A DNA stretch of 64,000 nt from Trichococcus alkaliphilus (GCF_003008695.1 NZ_PXZT01000001.1:186001-250000); one strand, 5' to 3'. Counted from the first letter of the stretch, positions 9,077 through 19,289 are shown. Program-made: numbers and translations. The notes: generated by a model from the letters alone, not told the origin.

Positions 9077-9832
9077 CTATTGCGCTTGATTATCAGCCTT
9101 TTCTTCAAGCAGTATCTCCGCTAACCAGGCTTGCTGTTTCTTCGACAAAGTGATCTTTTCCAACATTTCCGGACGTCTCAGCCAGGTTTTGCGCAAAGAT
9201 TCTTTTTCTTGCCAATCGGCGATTTTCTGGTGGTTGCCGCTGAAAAGCACTTCAGGGACGACATCCCCCCGGAAATCGCGCGGTCGCGTATATTGGGGAT
9301 GCTCGAGCAAGCCGGTCGAGAAAGAATCGGTCTTGTTCGATTGTTCATTGCCCAATACTGCCGGCAACAGCCGGACCGTCGCATCGATCATGACCATCGC
9401 ACCCAATTCGCCGCCCGTCAGAACATAATCACCGATCGAAACTTCATCCGTCACATGTTGCTTGATGCGTTCATCGAAGCCCTCGTAATGGCCGCAGATG
9501 AAGACAATGTGCTCTTCTTCGGCAAACTCTTCCGCCAGTTCCTGATTGAAGGTTTTTCCGGATGGATCCAAAAGGACAATCCTTTTTTGGGTTTCGGGAG
9601 ACTGGACATCGATGTCCGTCAGCGCGTCCACGATCGGCTGCGCCCGCAGCAACATGCCTGCCCCGCCGCCGAAAGGATAATCATCGACGGAATTGTGTTT
9701 ATTTTCGGAATAATCGCGGAAGTTCGTGCAAGTGATCGAAACACGACCACCCTCGATCGCCTTTCCGATGATCGACTCGGACAAAGGACCTTCGAACATC
9801 GCCGGAAACAACGTCAATACATCTATCTTCAT
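9077..9832 (-). CDS. trmD: tRNA (guanine-N1)-methyltransferase TrmD
   Basis: TrmD, 251 residues. It methylates G37 of tRNAs reading CNN and related codons, using S-adenosylmethionine, which prevents +1 frameshifting. The trefoil-knot SPOUT signature is visible as [13 protein letters not shown] and [11 protein letters not shown], and the N-terminal [10 protein letters not shown] is typical. Its ATG shares one base with the rimM stop codon, so the pair is translationally coupled. The order rpsP-khpA-rimM-trmD-rplS is the classic ribosome-assembly cluster. Confidence 0.97.
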   Translation of the reverse strand: MKIDVLTLFPAMFEGPLSESIIGKAIEGGRVSITCTNFRDYSENKHNSVDDYPFGGGAGMLLRAQPIVDALTDIDVQSPETQKRIVLLDPSGKTFNQELAEEFAEEEHIVFICGHYEGFDERIKQHVTDEVSIGDYVLTGGELGAMVMIDATVRLLPAVLGNEQSNKTDSFSTGLLEHPQYTRPRDFRGDVVPEVLFSGNHQKIADWQEKESLRKTWLRRPEMLEKITLSKKQQAWLAEILLEEKADNQAQ

Positions 9833-10347
9833 CAGTCCATCATTCCTTCTAGAATGTGGATTGTGACCTGTTTATCTTCCAAAGATACCTTTTCCACTAC
9901 GGAAGCGATATACGGAACCAATAAATCTTTTCGGCCTGGTTTGGATACAACCCACACATCATTCGCCCCAAGCGGCAAAATTTCTTTGATAATACCCAAT
10001 TCTTCGCCGGCATCACTGACGACGGACAATCCGATGATCTCATGATAATAGAACTCATGATCCGAAAGGTCCTCCAACTGTGTTTCCGAAACCCGTAGGA
10101 TTCCCCCTCTGAACGGCTCAACCTCTTCGATCCGGTTATATCCCTCGAATGTCAGCATATTGAAATTCTTGTGCACGCGGTGGCTGGCTACCTTTAGAGT
10201 GATTGGCTCACTGTTTTCGCGGAACAAGTAGAGCGTAGCCCCTTTTTTGTAGCGTTCATCCGCAAAATCAGTGCTGGAAATGACACGCACTTCACCTTTA
10301 AGCCCTTGCGTATTCACAACTTTTCCGACATCATAAAATTTTTCCAT
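9832..10347 (-). CDS. rimM: Ribosome maturation factor RimM
   Basis: RimM, 171 residues, a 30S maturation factor that binds S19 and assists assembly of the 3' head domain. The N-terminal RimM domain shows [16 protein letters not shown], and a C-terminal PRC barrel follows ([14 protein letters not shown] onward). Start ATG with AGGAGAGG upstream. A 159-bp gap separates it from khpA. That gap has a weak -10-like TACAAT but no convincing -35, so I cannot tell whether rimM-trmD has its own promoter or depends on read-through from rpsP-khpA. Confidence 0.96.
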   Translation of the reverse strand: MEKFYDVGKVVNTQGLKGEVRVISSTDFADERYKKGATLYLFRENSEPITLKVASHRVHKNFNMLTFEGYNRIEEVEPFRGGILRVSETQLEDLSDHEFYYHEIIGLSVVSDAGEELGIIKEILPLGANDVWVVSKPGRKDLLVPYIASVVEKVSLEDKQVTIHILEGMMD

Positions 10348-10488
10348 TTTTCACCTCTCCTTACATAAATCGTACTGTCAAAGTTTCTGTACATAATAAA
10401 ATAGAAGGGATAAGTGCTACAATTGTATCATCATCCGCTTCTATCTATTCGCTATTAAGTTAGGCATCCACCGAACGGAAAAGACCGG

Positions 10489-10507
10489 ATCCGCAATTGA
10501 AGCGGAT
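10489..10507 (-). terminator. Weak terminator-like hairpin after khpA
   Basis: ATCCGC and GCGGAT arms flank a 7-base loop, overlapping the khpA stop codon region. The following minus-strand sequence has only a short TCTTTT, so termination would be partial at best. Confidence 0.3.
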
Positions 10508-10752
10508 TATTCGGCCCCTTCGATCACAAGGCGGACACGTTTTGTGCCTTTGGTTCTGACACTGTATACAATTGTACGGATCGCTCTGGCGACACGTCCC
10601 TGTTTCCCGATCACACGGCCGACATCCTCGGCATCAAGATGCAAGTGATATTCCATGAACTCACTTGTCTCTTTGATTTCGATGGACATCTTATCATCGT
10701 GGACGATCAAAGGTTTGACAATTGCCAGGATTAAATCTGAAATTTCAGGCAT
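10507..10752 (-). CDS. khpA: KH domain RNA-binding protein KhpA
   Basis: KhpA (YlqC family), 81 residues, a single KH domain with the GxxG-type loop visible in GRVIGKQGR. In Firmicutes it pairs with KhpB and binds RNA, influencing cell elongation and sRNA-linked regulation. It lies 13 bp after rpsP, the conserved arrangement, and is almost certainly co-transcribed with it from the promoter at 11079-11107. Confidence 0.95.
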   Translation of the reverse strand: MPEISDLILAIVKPLIVHDDKMSIEIKETSEFMEYHLHLDAEDVGRVIGKQGRVARAIRTIVYSVRTKGTKRVRLVIEGAE

Positions 10753-10765
10753 TTAAACCACCCTT

Positions 10766-11038
10766 TTATTTAGCTAACTTAGAGTCGTGGAATTTTTTCA
10801 TAATACCTTGTTGAGAAAGTAAGTTACGAACTGTATCAGAAGGTTGTGCACCCTCAGCTAACCATTTCAAAACTAACTCTTCGTCAAATTTAACTTCAGC
10901 TGGTTCAACAACTGGATTGTATGTACCTACTTTTTCGATGAAACGTCCATCACGTGGAGAACGTGAATCAGCTACAACGACGCGGTAAAACGGGTTTCTT
11001 TTAGAACCCATACGTTTTAAACGAATTTTAACTGCCAT
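10766..11038 (-). CDS. rpsP: 30S ribosomal protein S16
   Basis: S16, 90 residues, early-binding 30S protein. The N-terminus [19 protein letters not shown] is diagnostic. The start ATG has GGAGGTG upstream. It is the first gene of an rpsP-khpA unit with its own promoter, despite lying directly after ffh. Confidence 0.98.
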   Translation of the reverse strand: MAVKIRLKRMGSKRNPFYRVVVADSRSPRDGRFIEKVGTYNPVVEPAEVKFDEELVLKWLAEGAQPSDTVRNLLSQQGIMKKFHDSKLAK

Positions 11039-11078
11039 TTATATAACACCTCCATATATCTATATCTCACATTTTTAT

Positions 11079-11107
11079 ATATTACCAGTTTTCCATTTGC
11101 TTGTAAA
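11079..11107 (-). promoter_or_regulatory. rpsP promoter
   Basis: Minus strand -35 TTTACA (11102-11107) and -10 TAATAT (11079-11084) with a 17-bp spacer, just after the ffh stop. Confidence 0.8.
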
Positions 11108-11130
11108 GTGTTTTCTCTTTACACTTGAAA

Positions 11131-12543
11131 TTATTTTTTCTTTTTCTTCTTTTTGTTCATCCGTCTGGCCATTTGCTGCATGGCCATTTTGCCCATTTTG
11201 CCTTTCGGGCCTTGTCCAAGGAGACCTTCCATACCTGCAAAATTGCCTTTGGACATCTTGTTCATCATTTCCCTGGATTCGTTGAACTGCTTGATCAGAC
11301 GGTTGACTTCCGCCAATGATCTTGCGGAACCTTTCGAGATTCGTCTGCGTCTGCTCTGCGACAGAAGCTCAGGGTTTTCGCGTTCAGCGGGCGTCATTGA
11401 AAGCACGATCGCCTTCATGTGGGCCACATCTTTGGGATCGATCTTCATTTTGTCCAGTCCCGGAACGTTGCTCATGCCCGGAATCATCTTCAGGAGGTCT
11501 TCAAGCGGCCCCATGTTGGTGACTTGATCCATCTGCTCGATGAAATCATTGAAGTTGAAGGTATTCTCGCGGATTTTTTCGGCCATTTCTGCCGCTTTTG
11601 TCTCATCAAAATCTTGTTGCGCACGTTCGATCAACGTCATCAGATCGCCCATGCCCAGTATTCTGGAAGCCATGCGTTCAGGGTAGAACGGTTCAAAGTC
11701 TTCCAGTTTTTCGCCTTGACCCGTAAATTTGATTGGCTTACCGGTTACGGAACGGATGGATAGCGCAGCCCCGCCGCGTGTGTCCCCGTCCAATTTGGTA
11801 AGGATGACACCGGTTATGCCGAGCTGTTCATTGAAGGATTGCGCCACATTGACGGCATCCTGTCCTGTCATCGCATCTACCGTAAACAGGATTTCTGTAG
11901 GATTGACGGCAGCTTTGATGTTCTTCAACTCTGTCATCAATACTTCATCCACGTGCAGTCGTCCCGCCGTATCGATGATGACCAGATCGCGTCCATCGAG
12001 TTTGGCTTGTTCAACGGCTTGCTTCGCTATATCGACCGGATTTGCTTCGGTACCCAATGCGTACACCGGGAAATCCAATTGTTTGCCCAAGGTCTGCAAC
12101 TGATTGATTGCTGCAGGACGATAGACGTCGGCTGCGACCAGCATCGGGCGTTTGTTTTCTTTTTTCTTCATGTAATTGGCCAGTTTCCCGGCCGTGGTGG
12201 TCTTACCGGCACCCTGCAGGCCGACCAGCATTACGACAGTCGGTGGCTTGGCAGAGAATTGGAATGGCTCCTGCTGCCCGCCCATCAATTCCGTCAGTTC
12301 TTCGTTGACGATTTTGATGACTTGTTGTGTCGGTGAAAGCGACTCGAGCACATCCGAACCTAAAGCTCGTTCATTCACTTTTTTGACGAATTCTTTTACG
12401 ACTTTAAAATTCACGTCAGCTTCCAGCAAAGCCAGACGTACTTCACGCATCATTTCCTTCAGATCGGCTTCCGTAATTTTACCTTTTTTGCCGATTTTGG
12501 TCATCGCGCCTTGGAGACGCTCGGATAACCCTTCAAATGCCAT
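11131..12543 (-). CDS. ffh: Signal recognition particle GTPase Ffh
   Basis: Ffh (SRP54), 470 residues. It binds SRP RNA and nascent signal sequences and delivers ribosomes to FtsY at the membrane. N domain, then the GTPase G domain with P-loop GLQGAGKT, DTAGRLHVD and TKLDGDTRGG, then the Met-rich M domain, with a Lys-rich C-terminal tail of the KKKKK type. The ATG at 12543 (MAFEGLSERLQG) is chosen over an in-frame GTG three codons earlier because it matches the family N-terminus. It lies 20 bp after ylxM. The SRP RNA gene is not in this window. Confidence 0.97.
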   Translation of the reverse strand: MAFEGLSERLQGAMTKIGKKGKITEADLKEMMREVRLALLEADVNFKVVKEFVKKVNERALGSDVLESLSPTQQVIKIVNEELTELMGGQQEPFQFSAKPPTVVMLVGLQGAGKTTTAGKLANYMKKKENKRPMLVAADVYRPAAINQLQTLGKQLDFPVYALGTEANPVDIAKQAVEQAKLDGRDLVIIDTAGRLHVDEVLMTELKNIKAAVNPTEILFTVDAMTGQDAVNVAQSFNEQLGITGVILTKLDGDTRGGAALSIRSVTGKPIKFTGQGEKLEDFEPFYPERMASRILGMGDLMTLIERAQQDFDETKAAEMAEKIRENTFNFNDFIEQMDQVTNMGPLEDLLKMIPGMSNVPGLDKMKIDPKDVAHMKAIVLSMTPAERENPELLSQSRRRRISKGSARSLAEVNRLIKQFNESREMMNKMSKGNFAGMEGLLGQGPKGKMGKMAMQQMARRMNKKKKKKK

Positions 12544-12563
12544 ATTTGCCACTTCCTTACTGT

Positions 12564-12911
12564 TTATTCGTCTTTGTCATCCAGTTCTTCCAGATTGTTG
12601 ATCAAGCTCTGTAAAGTTCTGTCTGCGGGATATTTTTCTTCGGCATAATTCGCCAATTCGTCCAATTTTTTGTTTCGGAGGCTATAGTTTTGCGCCAATT
12701 TCAATTTCTGTTCATAATCCATCAAAATTTTTTCGGTGCGCTTGATATTATCGTACACTGCCTGCCGGCTGATCGCGAATTCTTCAGCGATTTCACCCAA
12801 CGAATAGTCATCGCCATAATACAAAGAAAGATAGCCTTTCTGTTTGTTCGTCAACAGAACATTATAGAATTCATAAAGAGTATTCATATTATTGGTTTTT
12901 TCCAGCTCCAT
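12564..12911 (-). CDS. ylxM: YlxM family helix-turn-helix protein, SRP-associated
   Basis: YlxM/p13-like protein, 115 residues, nearly always encoded directly before ffh. The N-terminal half carries a sigma-70 region-4-like helix-turn-helix ([19 protein letters not shown]). In streptococci YlxM binds SRP components and modulates the Ffh-FtsY GTPase cycle. Start ATG follows GAAGGAAGG. It is the first gene of the ylxM-ffh unit. Confidence 0.93.
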   Translation of the reverse strand: MELEKTNNMNTLYEFYNVLLTNKQKGYLSLYYGDDYSLGEIAEEFAISRQAVYDNIKRTEKILMDYEQKLKLAQNYSLRNKKLDELANYAEEKYPADRTLQSLINNLEELDDKDE

Positions 12912-12965
12912 CAGAATACCTTCCTTCTCGTACGGATTGTCAAGAAAAAAACTTTACACTTCACT

Positions 12966-12994
12966 AGATTACCGATTTTGCTGAGCTTAGTCAA
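12966..12994 (-). promoter_or_regulatory. ylxM-ffh promoter
   Basis: -35 TTGACT (12989-12994) and -10 TAATCT (12966-12971), 17-bp spacer, between the ftsY terminator and ylxM. Confidence 0.75.
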
Positions 12995-13025
12995 CCATAA
13001 ATTGCACTGAAGCGGTGTTGCCGCA

Positions 13026-13075
13026 ACAAAAAGTAAGGTCAGGCCGGCAATCACATCGGGATTGCCGGCCTGACC
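13026..13075 (-). terminator. Strong terminator after ftsY
   Basis: A perfect 15-bp G+C-rich stem (GGTCAGGCCGGCAAT and complement, 9-base loop) followed by TTACTTTTTG on the minus strand. A second, weaker hairpin with GAAGCG/CGCTTC arms lies between it and the ftsY stop. Confidence 0.92.
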
Positions 13076-13134
13076 ATGCTTCTGTCGCCTTTTGCTTATG
13101 AAGCGTTCCTTATTGGGATGAACAAACCGCTTCG

Positions 13135-14148
13135 TTATTTTTTCTCAAGCAGGTCTTTCACCAGTCCGTAGATGTACTGTTCCGGATCGAACACCTGCAG
13201 ATCATCCAAGCCCTCACCCAAACCGACGAATTTGACGGGTATATCCATTTCCTGGCGGATCGCCAGGATGACGCCGCCTTTCGCCGTGCCATCCAACTTC
13301 GTCAGGATCAAGCCGGTGACATCCGTCGTCTCCTTGAATTGCTTGGCCTGTATCAAAGCGTTCTGACCCGTCGTGGCATCAAGCACCAACAACGTTTCGG
13401 TTGCGCCGCCGGGTATTTCCCTGGCGATGATCCGATTGATCTTCTCCAATTCCTTCATCAGGTTCACTTTGTTCTGCAGTCGTCCTGCTGTATCGATCAG
13501 CAGATAATCGTATTTTTCTTCTTTGGCTTGCTTCAACGCATCGTAAACGACGGAAGCGGGATCGCTTTTTGCATCGCTTGTAACGACCGGCACACCGACA
13601 CGTTCGCCCCAAACTTCGAGCTGTTCGATTGCGCCGGCTCGGAAAGTATCTCCGGCAGCCAACAAGACGCTGTTGCCTTGTTTTTTCAACTGATAAGCGT
13701 ACTTACCGATGGTCGTCGTTTTCCCCACTCCGTTTACGCCTACAAACAGGATGACGGTCGGCCCGTCTTCATTTATTTTGATGGTAGGCAATTCCGTCTG
13801 TCCTTTTTCGTAGATTTCGACCATTTTTTCGATGATGACATTCTTCACTTGTTCTCCGGTGCGCACGTTCTTCATCTTGACTTCATCACGCAGCACATCC
13901 GAAAGTGCCAACGTCATATCAAAACCGACATCTGCGGATATCAGCGTTTCCTCCAAGTCGTCAAAAAAATCTTCATCCACCTCTCTGAAGCCGGCGAAAA
14001 GTTCATTCATCTTATCCGAAAAGCTTTTGCGCGTCTTCTCCATGCCTTTGTCGAATTTGTCGATGACGATCTTATTTTCTTCGGTTACCGGTGTCTGAAC
14101 GACATCTTCACCTGTAAATGCGCGTTTTATTCGGTCAAATAATCCCAT
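13135..14148 (-). CDS. ftsY: SRP receptor GTPase FtsY
   Basis: FtsY, 337 residues, the membrane-associated receptor for Ffh. NG domain with P-loop GVNGVGKTTTIGKYA, DTAGRLQNKVNLM and LILTKLDGTAKGG. The acidic A domain is very short, as in many Gram-positives, so membrane targeting would rely on the N-terminal amphipathic start MGLFDRIKRAF. It ends the rnc-smc-HAD-ftsY series and is followed by a strong terminator. Confidence 0.97.
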   Translation of the reverse strand: MGLFDRIKRAFTGEDVVQTPVTEENKIVIDKFDKGMEKTRKSFSDKMNELFAGFREVDEDFFDDLEETLISADVGFDMTLALSDVLRDEVKMKNVRTGEQVKNVIIEKMVEIYEKGQTELPTIKINEDGPTVILFVGVNGVGKTTTIGKYAYQLKKQGNSVLLAAGDTFRAGAIEQLEVWGERVGVPVVTSDAKSDPASVVYDALKQAKEEKYDYLLIDTAGRLQNKVNLMKELEKINRIIAREIPGGATETLLVLDATTGQNALIQAKQFKETTDVTGLILTKLDGTAKGGVILAIRQEMDIPVKFVGLGEGLDDLQVFDPEQYIYGLVKDLLEKK

Positions 14149-14180
14149 TTGAACACTTCCTCTCTTATGGCAGCCTGTTT

Positions 14181-14993
14181 TTACGCAAAGACGAATGTTT
14201 CGATTGCGTGTGCGACGCCATCTTCTCCGTTTGTCTTCGTGACGAAGCTCGCCCGTTCCTTGATCTTATCGGGGGCGTTGCCCATCGCGACGCTTACGCC
14301 CGCAAAATCCAGCATCGCCAAATCGTTCTCTTCATCTCCGCAAGCCATGACCTCATCGGCAGTGATGCCCAGATGAGCGCATAAAGCCGCGATACCGTTG
14401 CCTTTGTCGACTTCGGGATGCATGACTTCAAACAGAAGCGGACGTGATTTCATCATCGAATATTTGCTGTAGAAGTCCGCCGGTATTTTGGCGATCGCTT
14501 CATCCAAAACAGCAGGCGCGATACAAAAAACAACTTTATTGAACGCATGCTGTTCCTGAAAGTCTTCGATCTTTTTTTCAACGAACGGCAAGCTCGAGCT
14601 TTGCAGGCTCTTGTACAAGGACTCTCGGCCTTGCGGATACTCCGGTTCGTATACAGACTCCAGATCCAGCATGTTCATCGGGATGTTCAGATCTTTGCTC
14701 AGATTATAGAGTTCCACGATCTGACCGTAGTTCAACACTTTTTGGGAAATGATTTCCGATGTTTTGTTTTTTTGGACCAAACCGCCGTTATAGGTGATCG
14801 AGTAATCTTCCGCTTGAAGAAGGTCCAGTTCATCAACATAATCCTTGATGCCCATGAGCGGGCGTCCTGTACAAAGGACAATCTTCACGCCGGCTTCCCG
14901 GGCGCGGTGGATTGCCTGTTTATTCGCATCGCTGATTTTTTTGTCAGGATTCAGCAAGGTGCCATCCAAGTCGAGTGCTATCAATTTAATCAT
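14181..14993 (-). CDS. Cof-type HAD-IIB family phosphatase, YidA-like
   Basis: A 270-residue HAD-IIB phosphatase. Motif I is DLDGTLLNP, the TGRP stretch is present (LCTGRPLMGIKDYV), and motif IV reads ACGDEENDLAMLDFAGV. It is likely a sugar-phosphate phosphatase. It sits between smc and ftsY, 14 bp after smc and 32 bp before ftsY, so it is part of that operon. The same insertion of a Cof-type HAD gene between smc and ftsY occurs in other Lactobacillales. No direct functional link to targeting or chromosome biology is known. Confidence 0.9.
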   Translation of the reverse strand: MIKLIALDLDGTLLNPDKKISDANKQAIHRAREAGVKIVLCTGRPLMGIKDYVDELDLLQAEDYSITYNGGLVQKNKTSEIISQKVLNYGQIVELYNLSKDLNIPMNMLDLESVYEPEYPQGRESLYKSLQSSSLPFVEKKIEDFQEQHAFNKVVFCIAPAVLDEAIAKIPADFYSKYSMMKSRPLLFEVMHPEVDKGNGIAALCAHLGITADEVMACGDEENDLAMLDFAGVSVAMGNAPDKIKERASFVTKTNGEDGVAHAIETFVFA

Positions 14994-15007
14994 TTATCTT
15001 CATCCCC

Positions 15008-18000
15008 TTAACCTATGTCTTCGTAATCTTCAAATTTGACTGATGCCAGGCGGGATACGCCGGAATCCTGCATGGTCACACCGTACAATGCATCCGCTTC
15101 TTCCATCGTGCCTTTGCGGTGGGTGATCACGATGAACTGGGTCAATTCGGTTGATGCTGCCAGGTATTTCCCGAAACGGGATACATTCGCTTCATCCAAA
15201 GCAGCCTCCACTTCATCCAAAATACAGAACGGCACCGGTTTGACCTCGATGATGGCGAACAGGAGCGCAATTGCCGTGAATGCTTTTTCCCCGCCGGAGA
15301 GCAGGCTGAGCTGCTGGAGTTTTTTGCCTGGCGGCTGCGCGACAATTTCAATGCCGGTCTCCAACAGGTCATTCGGATCCGTCAGCTCCAACGTCGCTTT
15401 TCCGCCACCGAATAATTTCGGGAAGGTTTTTTCGAATTGCTTTTTGATCTGGATGAAAGTCTCCTTGAAACGCAAGCGGACTTCATCATCCATTTCGTTC
15501 ATCGTGTTCAGAAGGTTCCCACGGGCAGACAGCAGATCCGTCTGCTGTTCCGAAAGGAAAGTGAACCTTTCGGAAATGCGATCATATTCCTCGATCGCGC
15601 CCATATTGATCGGACCCAGCTCTTCGATGTCTTTTTTCAATTGTTTCACTTGGCGTGCTGCCTCTTCGGGCTCTTGGGTCAACTGATGGTCCTGTTTCGC
15701 GGCTTCAAAGCTGAGCCCGTACTCCTCGCTTAAATGCGCAAGGTGATGGTCGATGGCGATTTCATAGCGCCCGGCATTCGTTTCCAGCTTGGCGTGCTCA
15801 CTCCACAATTTTTGGAGATTTTTATTTTTTTCGCTCTGCTCGGTTTCCTGAGCGGTACGGTTTTGTTCGGTTTGCTTTTTTTGCTCCCGTAGCTGTCTCA
15901 AATCTGCATCGAATCCAGCTTTTTCTGCAGTCGTGGACTTCAGCTGCGTCGTGATTTCTTGGATGGTCAGCGTCTCCGTATCGGCCAGCTTGGCGACTTG
16001 ATCTTGTTTGCCTTTCAGCGAGCTGATGGCTTCCTGCTCCGTTTGGATGCGCTCGGTCGACAGTTTCACGTCACGCCGCAATTGCTTTTCCTGCTCCTGC
16101 AGGACCGCAAGCTCTTGGTCTGCTTGCTGGCGGTTTGACTGGACGTCCTGCAGCAGTTTCAAGCGCTCCTCTTCATCCAGGCTGGATTCCGCTATATCCT
16201 TCTGAAGCTGGTCGATTTCGCTGTTGAGGACGAGCAAATTTTGTTGGGCTTGTGCCAGTCGCGTTTGTCTGTCCTCTTTCTCTTCAAAGAACATGCGCTT
16301 TTCATATTCATGTGCGGCCGATTCTTTTTCTTTTGTTGCGATTTCAGCTGTCACTTGCTGCAGGGAAGCTTCCCTTTGCTGCAGTTCGAACTGTTTGATG
16401 GTCGCTTTTTGGCGCTTGCCATCCAGTTCCTCCTGCAGACTTTGTTGCTGTAGCGACCATTTCTCTTGCTCGCGCTTCAGCTGATTGTATTGGACGGACA
16501 ACTGTTGCACATAGTCGGTCAGCTTGTTCAGATTGTTCTTACGGGCCAATAAGGATGCCTCTTGTTGACGCCTTGTCGCGCCACCCGTCATCGATCCGCC
16601 GGCATGGATGACATCCCCTTCAAGGGTCACGATCCGGTAACGGCTCTGCAATTTCTTGGAAATCTGCAACCCTTCCTGGATATTTGACGCTACGATCGTT
16701 GTCCCTAACAAACTGCTGACGATCGCCTTGTACATCTCCTCATGATCGATCAGCTCATTCGCGATGCCGATATATCCGGGGCTGTTCGCCAATGTCGTCC
16801 GCACAGCCGCGGGCAAAGTCTTGCCTTGGATGACTGTCATCGGAAGGAAAGTGGCGCGTCCCAAGTGTTGGGCTTTCAGAATGCCGATGCATTGGGATGC
16901 CGTGCGTTCATCGGCCACCACGATGTGTTGCATCGTGGCTCCCAGAGCGATTTCTATGGCTAAGGTGTATTTTTCGGGAACTTGGATCAATTCGGCGACG
17001 GGACCACGGATACCCGGAACGCTTTCCCTTCTCCTTAGCATTTCCTTTACGCCTTGATAATAACTGGCATAACTGTCGTCCAACTCCTGCTGGCTTTCGC
17101 GCCGGGCTTCCGCCTGCTGCAGATTCCGGGTTACGGTATCCAGCTCCGCGTTCAGTTGTTGGAGTTTGGAGACGAGCTGGAAGCTATTTTGTTTGCAGTC
17201 CTGCAGTTCCGATTCCAGATTGGCATTCTCTTCAACAAACAGGACGTATTCCTCATTCAAAGATTGCTGTTTGGCCTTTAATTGGCGCAGATTCTTCCTG
17301 AGTTCGTCGCCTTTCGAAAGGAAACGGTGCTCCTGTTCGGTTGCGAGCGTCATTTCTTTTTTGAGATGGACGGTTGTGTTCCGGTTGCTGGATTGTTCCT
17401 GCAGCCTGTTGATATAATCGTTCCGGAGTTGCTGGACAAGTTCCGCCTTATTTTGCGTCAGCTGGGCTTCTTTTTCGGAAAGGCTCGCTCTTTTTTCCGA
17501 AAGTTCCTTCCTCGCTTCCACTTTCGCCGCAAGCTCAGTACGCAAGGCCGCCAGATTGGCTTTTTCCGTCTTGATCAGCGCCTCTTTTTCAGCGATGATC
17601 TGGGCTTGCTCTTCTTGATTTTTTGACGAGTACATCGCCCGTTGCTGGAAAACTTGCTTTTGGCCTTCCAACTGTTCCAATTTCTGGATGACAGTGACAT
17701 AGCCGGTCTGCAGTGTTTCCAACTGTTCATCGCACGCATCCAACTTTTGTTTCAGTTCCTGCAAAGCAGTCTGGGTGCTGGCAAGAGAGCGTTCTTCCGT
17801 GCTGATTTTCCGGTCATACTCGGCCAGCTCGCGTTTGCTCATTTGCCACTGCGCATTCAGCCGCTCGATTTCGGAAGCGGTCAAAGCGATTTCGATCTCG
17901 CTTAATGACGCTTTTTTATCCTTGTATGCCAAAGCCGTTTTCCGTTGGATTTCCAGCGGAGCGAGTTGGCTGTTGATTTCGTGCAGGATGTCCTCGATCC

Positions 18001-18568
18001 GATTCAGATGCTCTTCCGTTTGGGACAGCTTCCGTTCGGCGCTCGTTTTGCGGTTTTTGTATCTGGCTACCCCGGCAGCCTCTTCAAGGATGATCCTTCT
18101 GTCCTCGGGTTTGTTCTGAAAAATCTGTTCCACTTTCCCTTGCGAAATCATGGAAAAAGAGTCTTTTCCGATGCCCGAATCCATCAGTAATTCTGTTATG
18201 TCTTTCAATCTGCATGGTTTTTTGTTGATGAAACAATCACTGTCGCCATTGCGGTTGTATCTCCTGGTGATGCTCACTTCGCTGAATTCCAGCGGCAGGA
18301 ATCCGTCCTCGTTGTTCAGGATGAGGGTAACCTCGGCAATGTTGACAGGTTTGCGTGTCTGCGATCCGGCAAAAACGATGTCGTCCATTTTTTTCCCGCG
18401 CAGATTTTTTGCGGATTGTTCCCCCAACACCCAGCGGACAGCTTCCGAAAGGTTGCTCTTCCCACTTCCGTTCGGCCCTACTACTGCTGTCACACCTTCA
18501 TCAAATTCGATTACGGTTTTGTCGGCGAATGATTTGAAACCCGACATTTCTATTCTTTCAAGATGCAA
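15008..18568 (-). CDS. smc: Chromosome segregation ATPase SMC
   Basis: Full-length SMC, 1186 residues from a TTG start at 18568. This start gives MHLERIEMSGFKSFADKT, in register with the family, and has GGAAAGGA 8 bases upstream; an ATG three codons earlier abuts the ribosome site. ABC head: Walker A GPNGSGKS (31-38), C-terminal signature LSLLSGGEKA and Walker B FCILDEVEAALDEANV. Two long coiled coils flank a hinge near residues 510-680. SMC dimers with ScpA/ScpB compact and segregate the chromosome; scpAB are not in this window. Confidence 0.97.
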   Translation of the reverse strand: MHLERIEMSGFKSFADKTVIEFDEGVTAVVGPNGSGKSNLSEAVRWVLGEQSAKNLRGKKMDDIVFAGSQTRKPVNIAEVTLILNNEDGFLPLEFSEVSITRRYNRNGDSDCFINKKPCRLKDITELLMDSGIGKDSFSMISQGKVEQIFQNKPEDRRIILEEAAGVARYKNRKTSAERKLSQTEEHLNRIEDILHEINSQLAPLEIQRKTALAYKDKKASLSEIEIALTASEIERLNAQWQMSKRELAEYDRKISTEERSLASTQTALQELKQKLDACDEQLETLQTGYVTVIQKLEQLEGQKQVFQQRAMYSSKNQEEQAQIIAEKEALIKTEKANLAALRTELAAKVEARKELSEKRASLSEKEAQLTQNKAELVQQLRNDYINRLQEQSSNRNTTVHLKKEMTLATEQEHRFLSKGDELRKNLRQLKAKQQSLNEEYVLFVEENANLESELQDCKQNSFQLVSKLQQLNAELDTVTRNLQQAEARRESQQELDDSYASYYQGVKEMLRRRESVPGIRGPVAELIQVPEKYTLAIEIALGATMQHIVVADERTASQCIGILKAQHLGRATFLPMTVIQGKTLPAAVRTTLANSPGYIGIANELIDHEEMYKAIVSSLLGTTIVASNIQEGLQISKKLQSRYRIVTLEGDVIHAGGSMTGGATRRQQEASLLARKNNLNKLTDYVQQLSVQYNQLKREQEKWSLQQQSLQEELDGKRQKATIKQFELQQREASLQQVTAEIATKEKESAAHEYEKRMFFEEKEDRQTRLAQAQQNLLVLNSEIDQLQKDIAESSLDEEERLKLLQDVQSNRQQADQELAVLQEQEKQLRRDVKLSTERIQTEQEAISSLKGKQDQVAKLADTETLTIQEITTQLKSTTAEKAGFDADLRQLREQKKQTEQNRTAQETEQSEKNKNLQKLWSEHAKLETNAGRYEIAIDHHLAHLSEEYGLSFEAAKQDHQLTQEPEEAARQVKQLKKDIEELGPINMGAIEEYDRISERFTFLSEQQTDLLSARGNLLNTMNEMDDEVRLRFKETFIQIKKQFEKTFPKLFGGGKATLELTDPNDLLETGIEIVAQPPGKKLQQLSLLSGGEKAFTAIALLFAIIEVKPVPFCILDEVEAALDEANVSRFGKYLAASTELTQFIVITHRKGTMEEADALYGVTMQDSGVSRLASVKFEDYEDIG

Positions 18569-18599
18569 AGAAAACATCCTTTCCGGTGAAACTTGCTTT

Positions 18600-19289
18600 T
18601 CATTTTATTAGAGATTCCAGAGCGTTCTGTGCCGCTTTCTGTTCGGCGGCTTTTTTGCTTGGTCCTTGTCCCTGGCCTAACACTTTTCCGAAAGCCCGCA
18701 CTTCCACATCAAACTGCTTTGCATGCGCAGGACCGTCTTCGTTCAGGAGGATATATTGGATATCCACGTCCCCATTCTTTTGCAGTTCTTCCTGGAGGCT
18801 GGTCTTGTAATCCATCACATGTGAAAAAGCATCCTCGTTTAACTTCGTGATCATGACTTGGTCAATGAATTTTCTGGCGGCTTCGATCCCTTGGTCAAGG
18901 TAAACGGCCCCGATGAACGCTTCGAATACATCACACAGCAAAGCCGGACGCTGCCTTCCGCCCATATTCTCTTCCCCTTTACCCAAACGGATATAGGAGT
19001 CGAAATGACAGTCCTTCGCGAAAGCGGACAGGCTTGGTTCGCAGACGATCTGCGCCCGCAGACGGGTCATTTTGCCTTCATGCCACGTATCATAGGTATG
19101 AAACAAATAATCGGAGATGACGACTTCCAAGACCGCGTCGCCCAAAAATTCCAATCGCTCATTGTCCTGCAATGCCAGATGACGATGCTCATTCACATAA
19201 GATGAATGGGTAAATGCTTCATGCAAAAGTTTCTCATTCTTGAAAACAATCGAGAAATCAGTTGCTATTTGTTTGACTATTTTTTCCAA
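18600..19289 (-). CDS. rnc: Ribonuclease III
   Basis: RNase III, 229 residues, cleaves double-stranded RNA in rRNA processing and mRNA turnover. Catalytic domain signature NERLEFLGDAVLE (43-55) with the metal-binding Glu and Asp, then a C-terminal dsRNA-binding domain from about residue 157 ending with KKAAEQKAAQNALESL. The start is TTG at 19289 with GGAAGGAGGG upstream. It is the first gene of rnc-smc-HAD-ftsY, 31 bp before smc. Confidence 0.97.
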   Translation of the reverse strand: MEKIVKQIATDFSIVFKNEKLLHEAFTHSSYVNEHRHLALQDNERLEFLGDAVLEVVISDYLFHTYDTWHEGKMTRLRAQIVCEPSLSAFAKDCHFDSYIRLGKGEENMGGRQRPALLCDVFEAFIGAVYLDQGIEAARKFIDQVMITKLNEDAFSHVMDYKTSLQEELQKNGDVDIQYILLNEDGPAHAKQFDVEVRAFGKVLGQGQGPSKKAAEQKAAQNALESLIK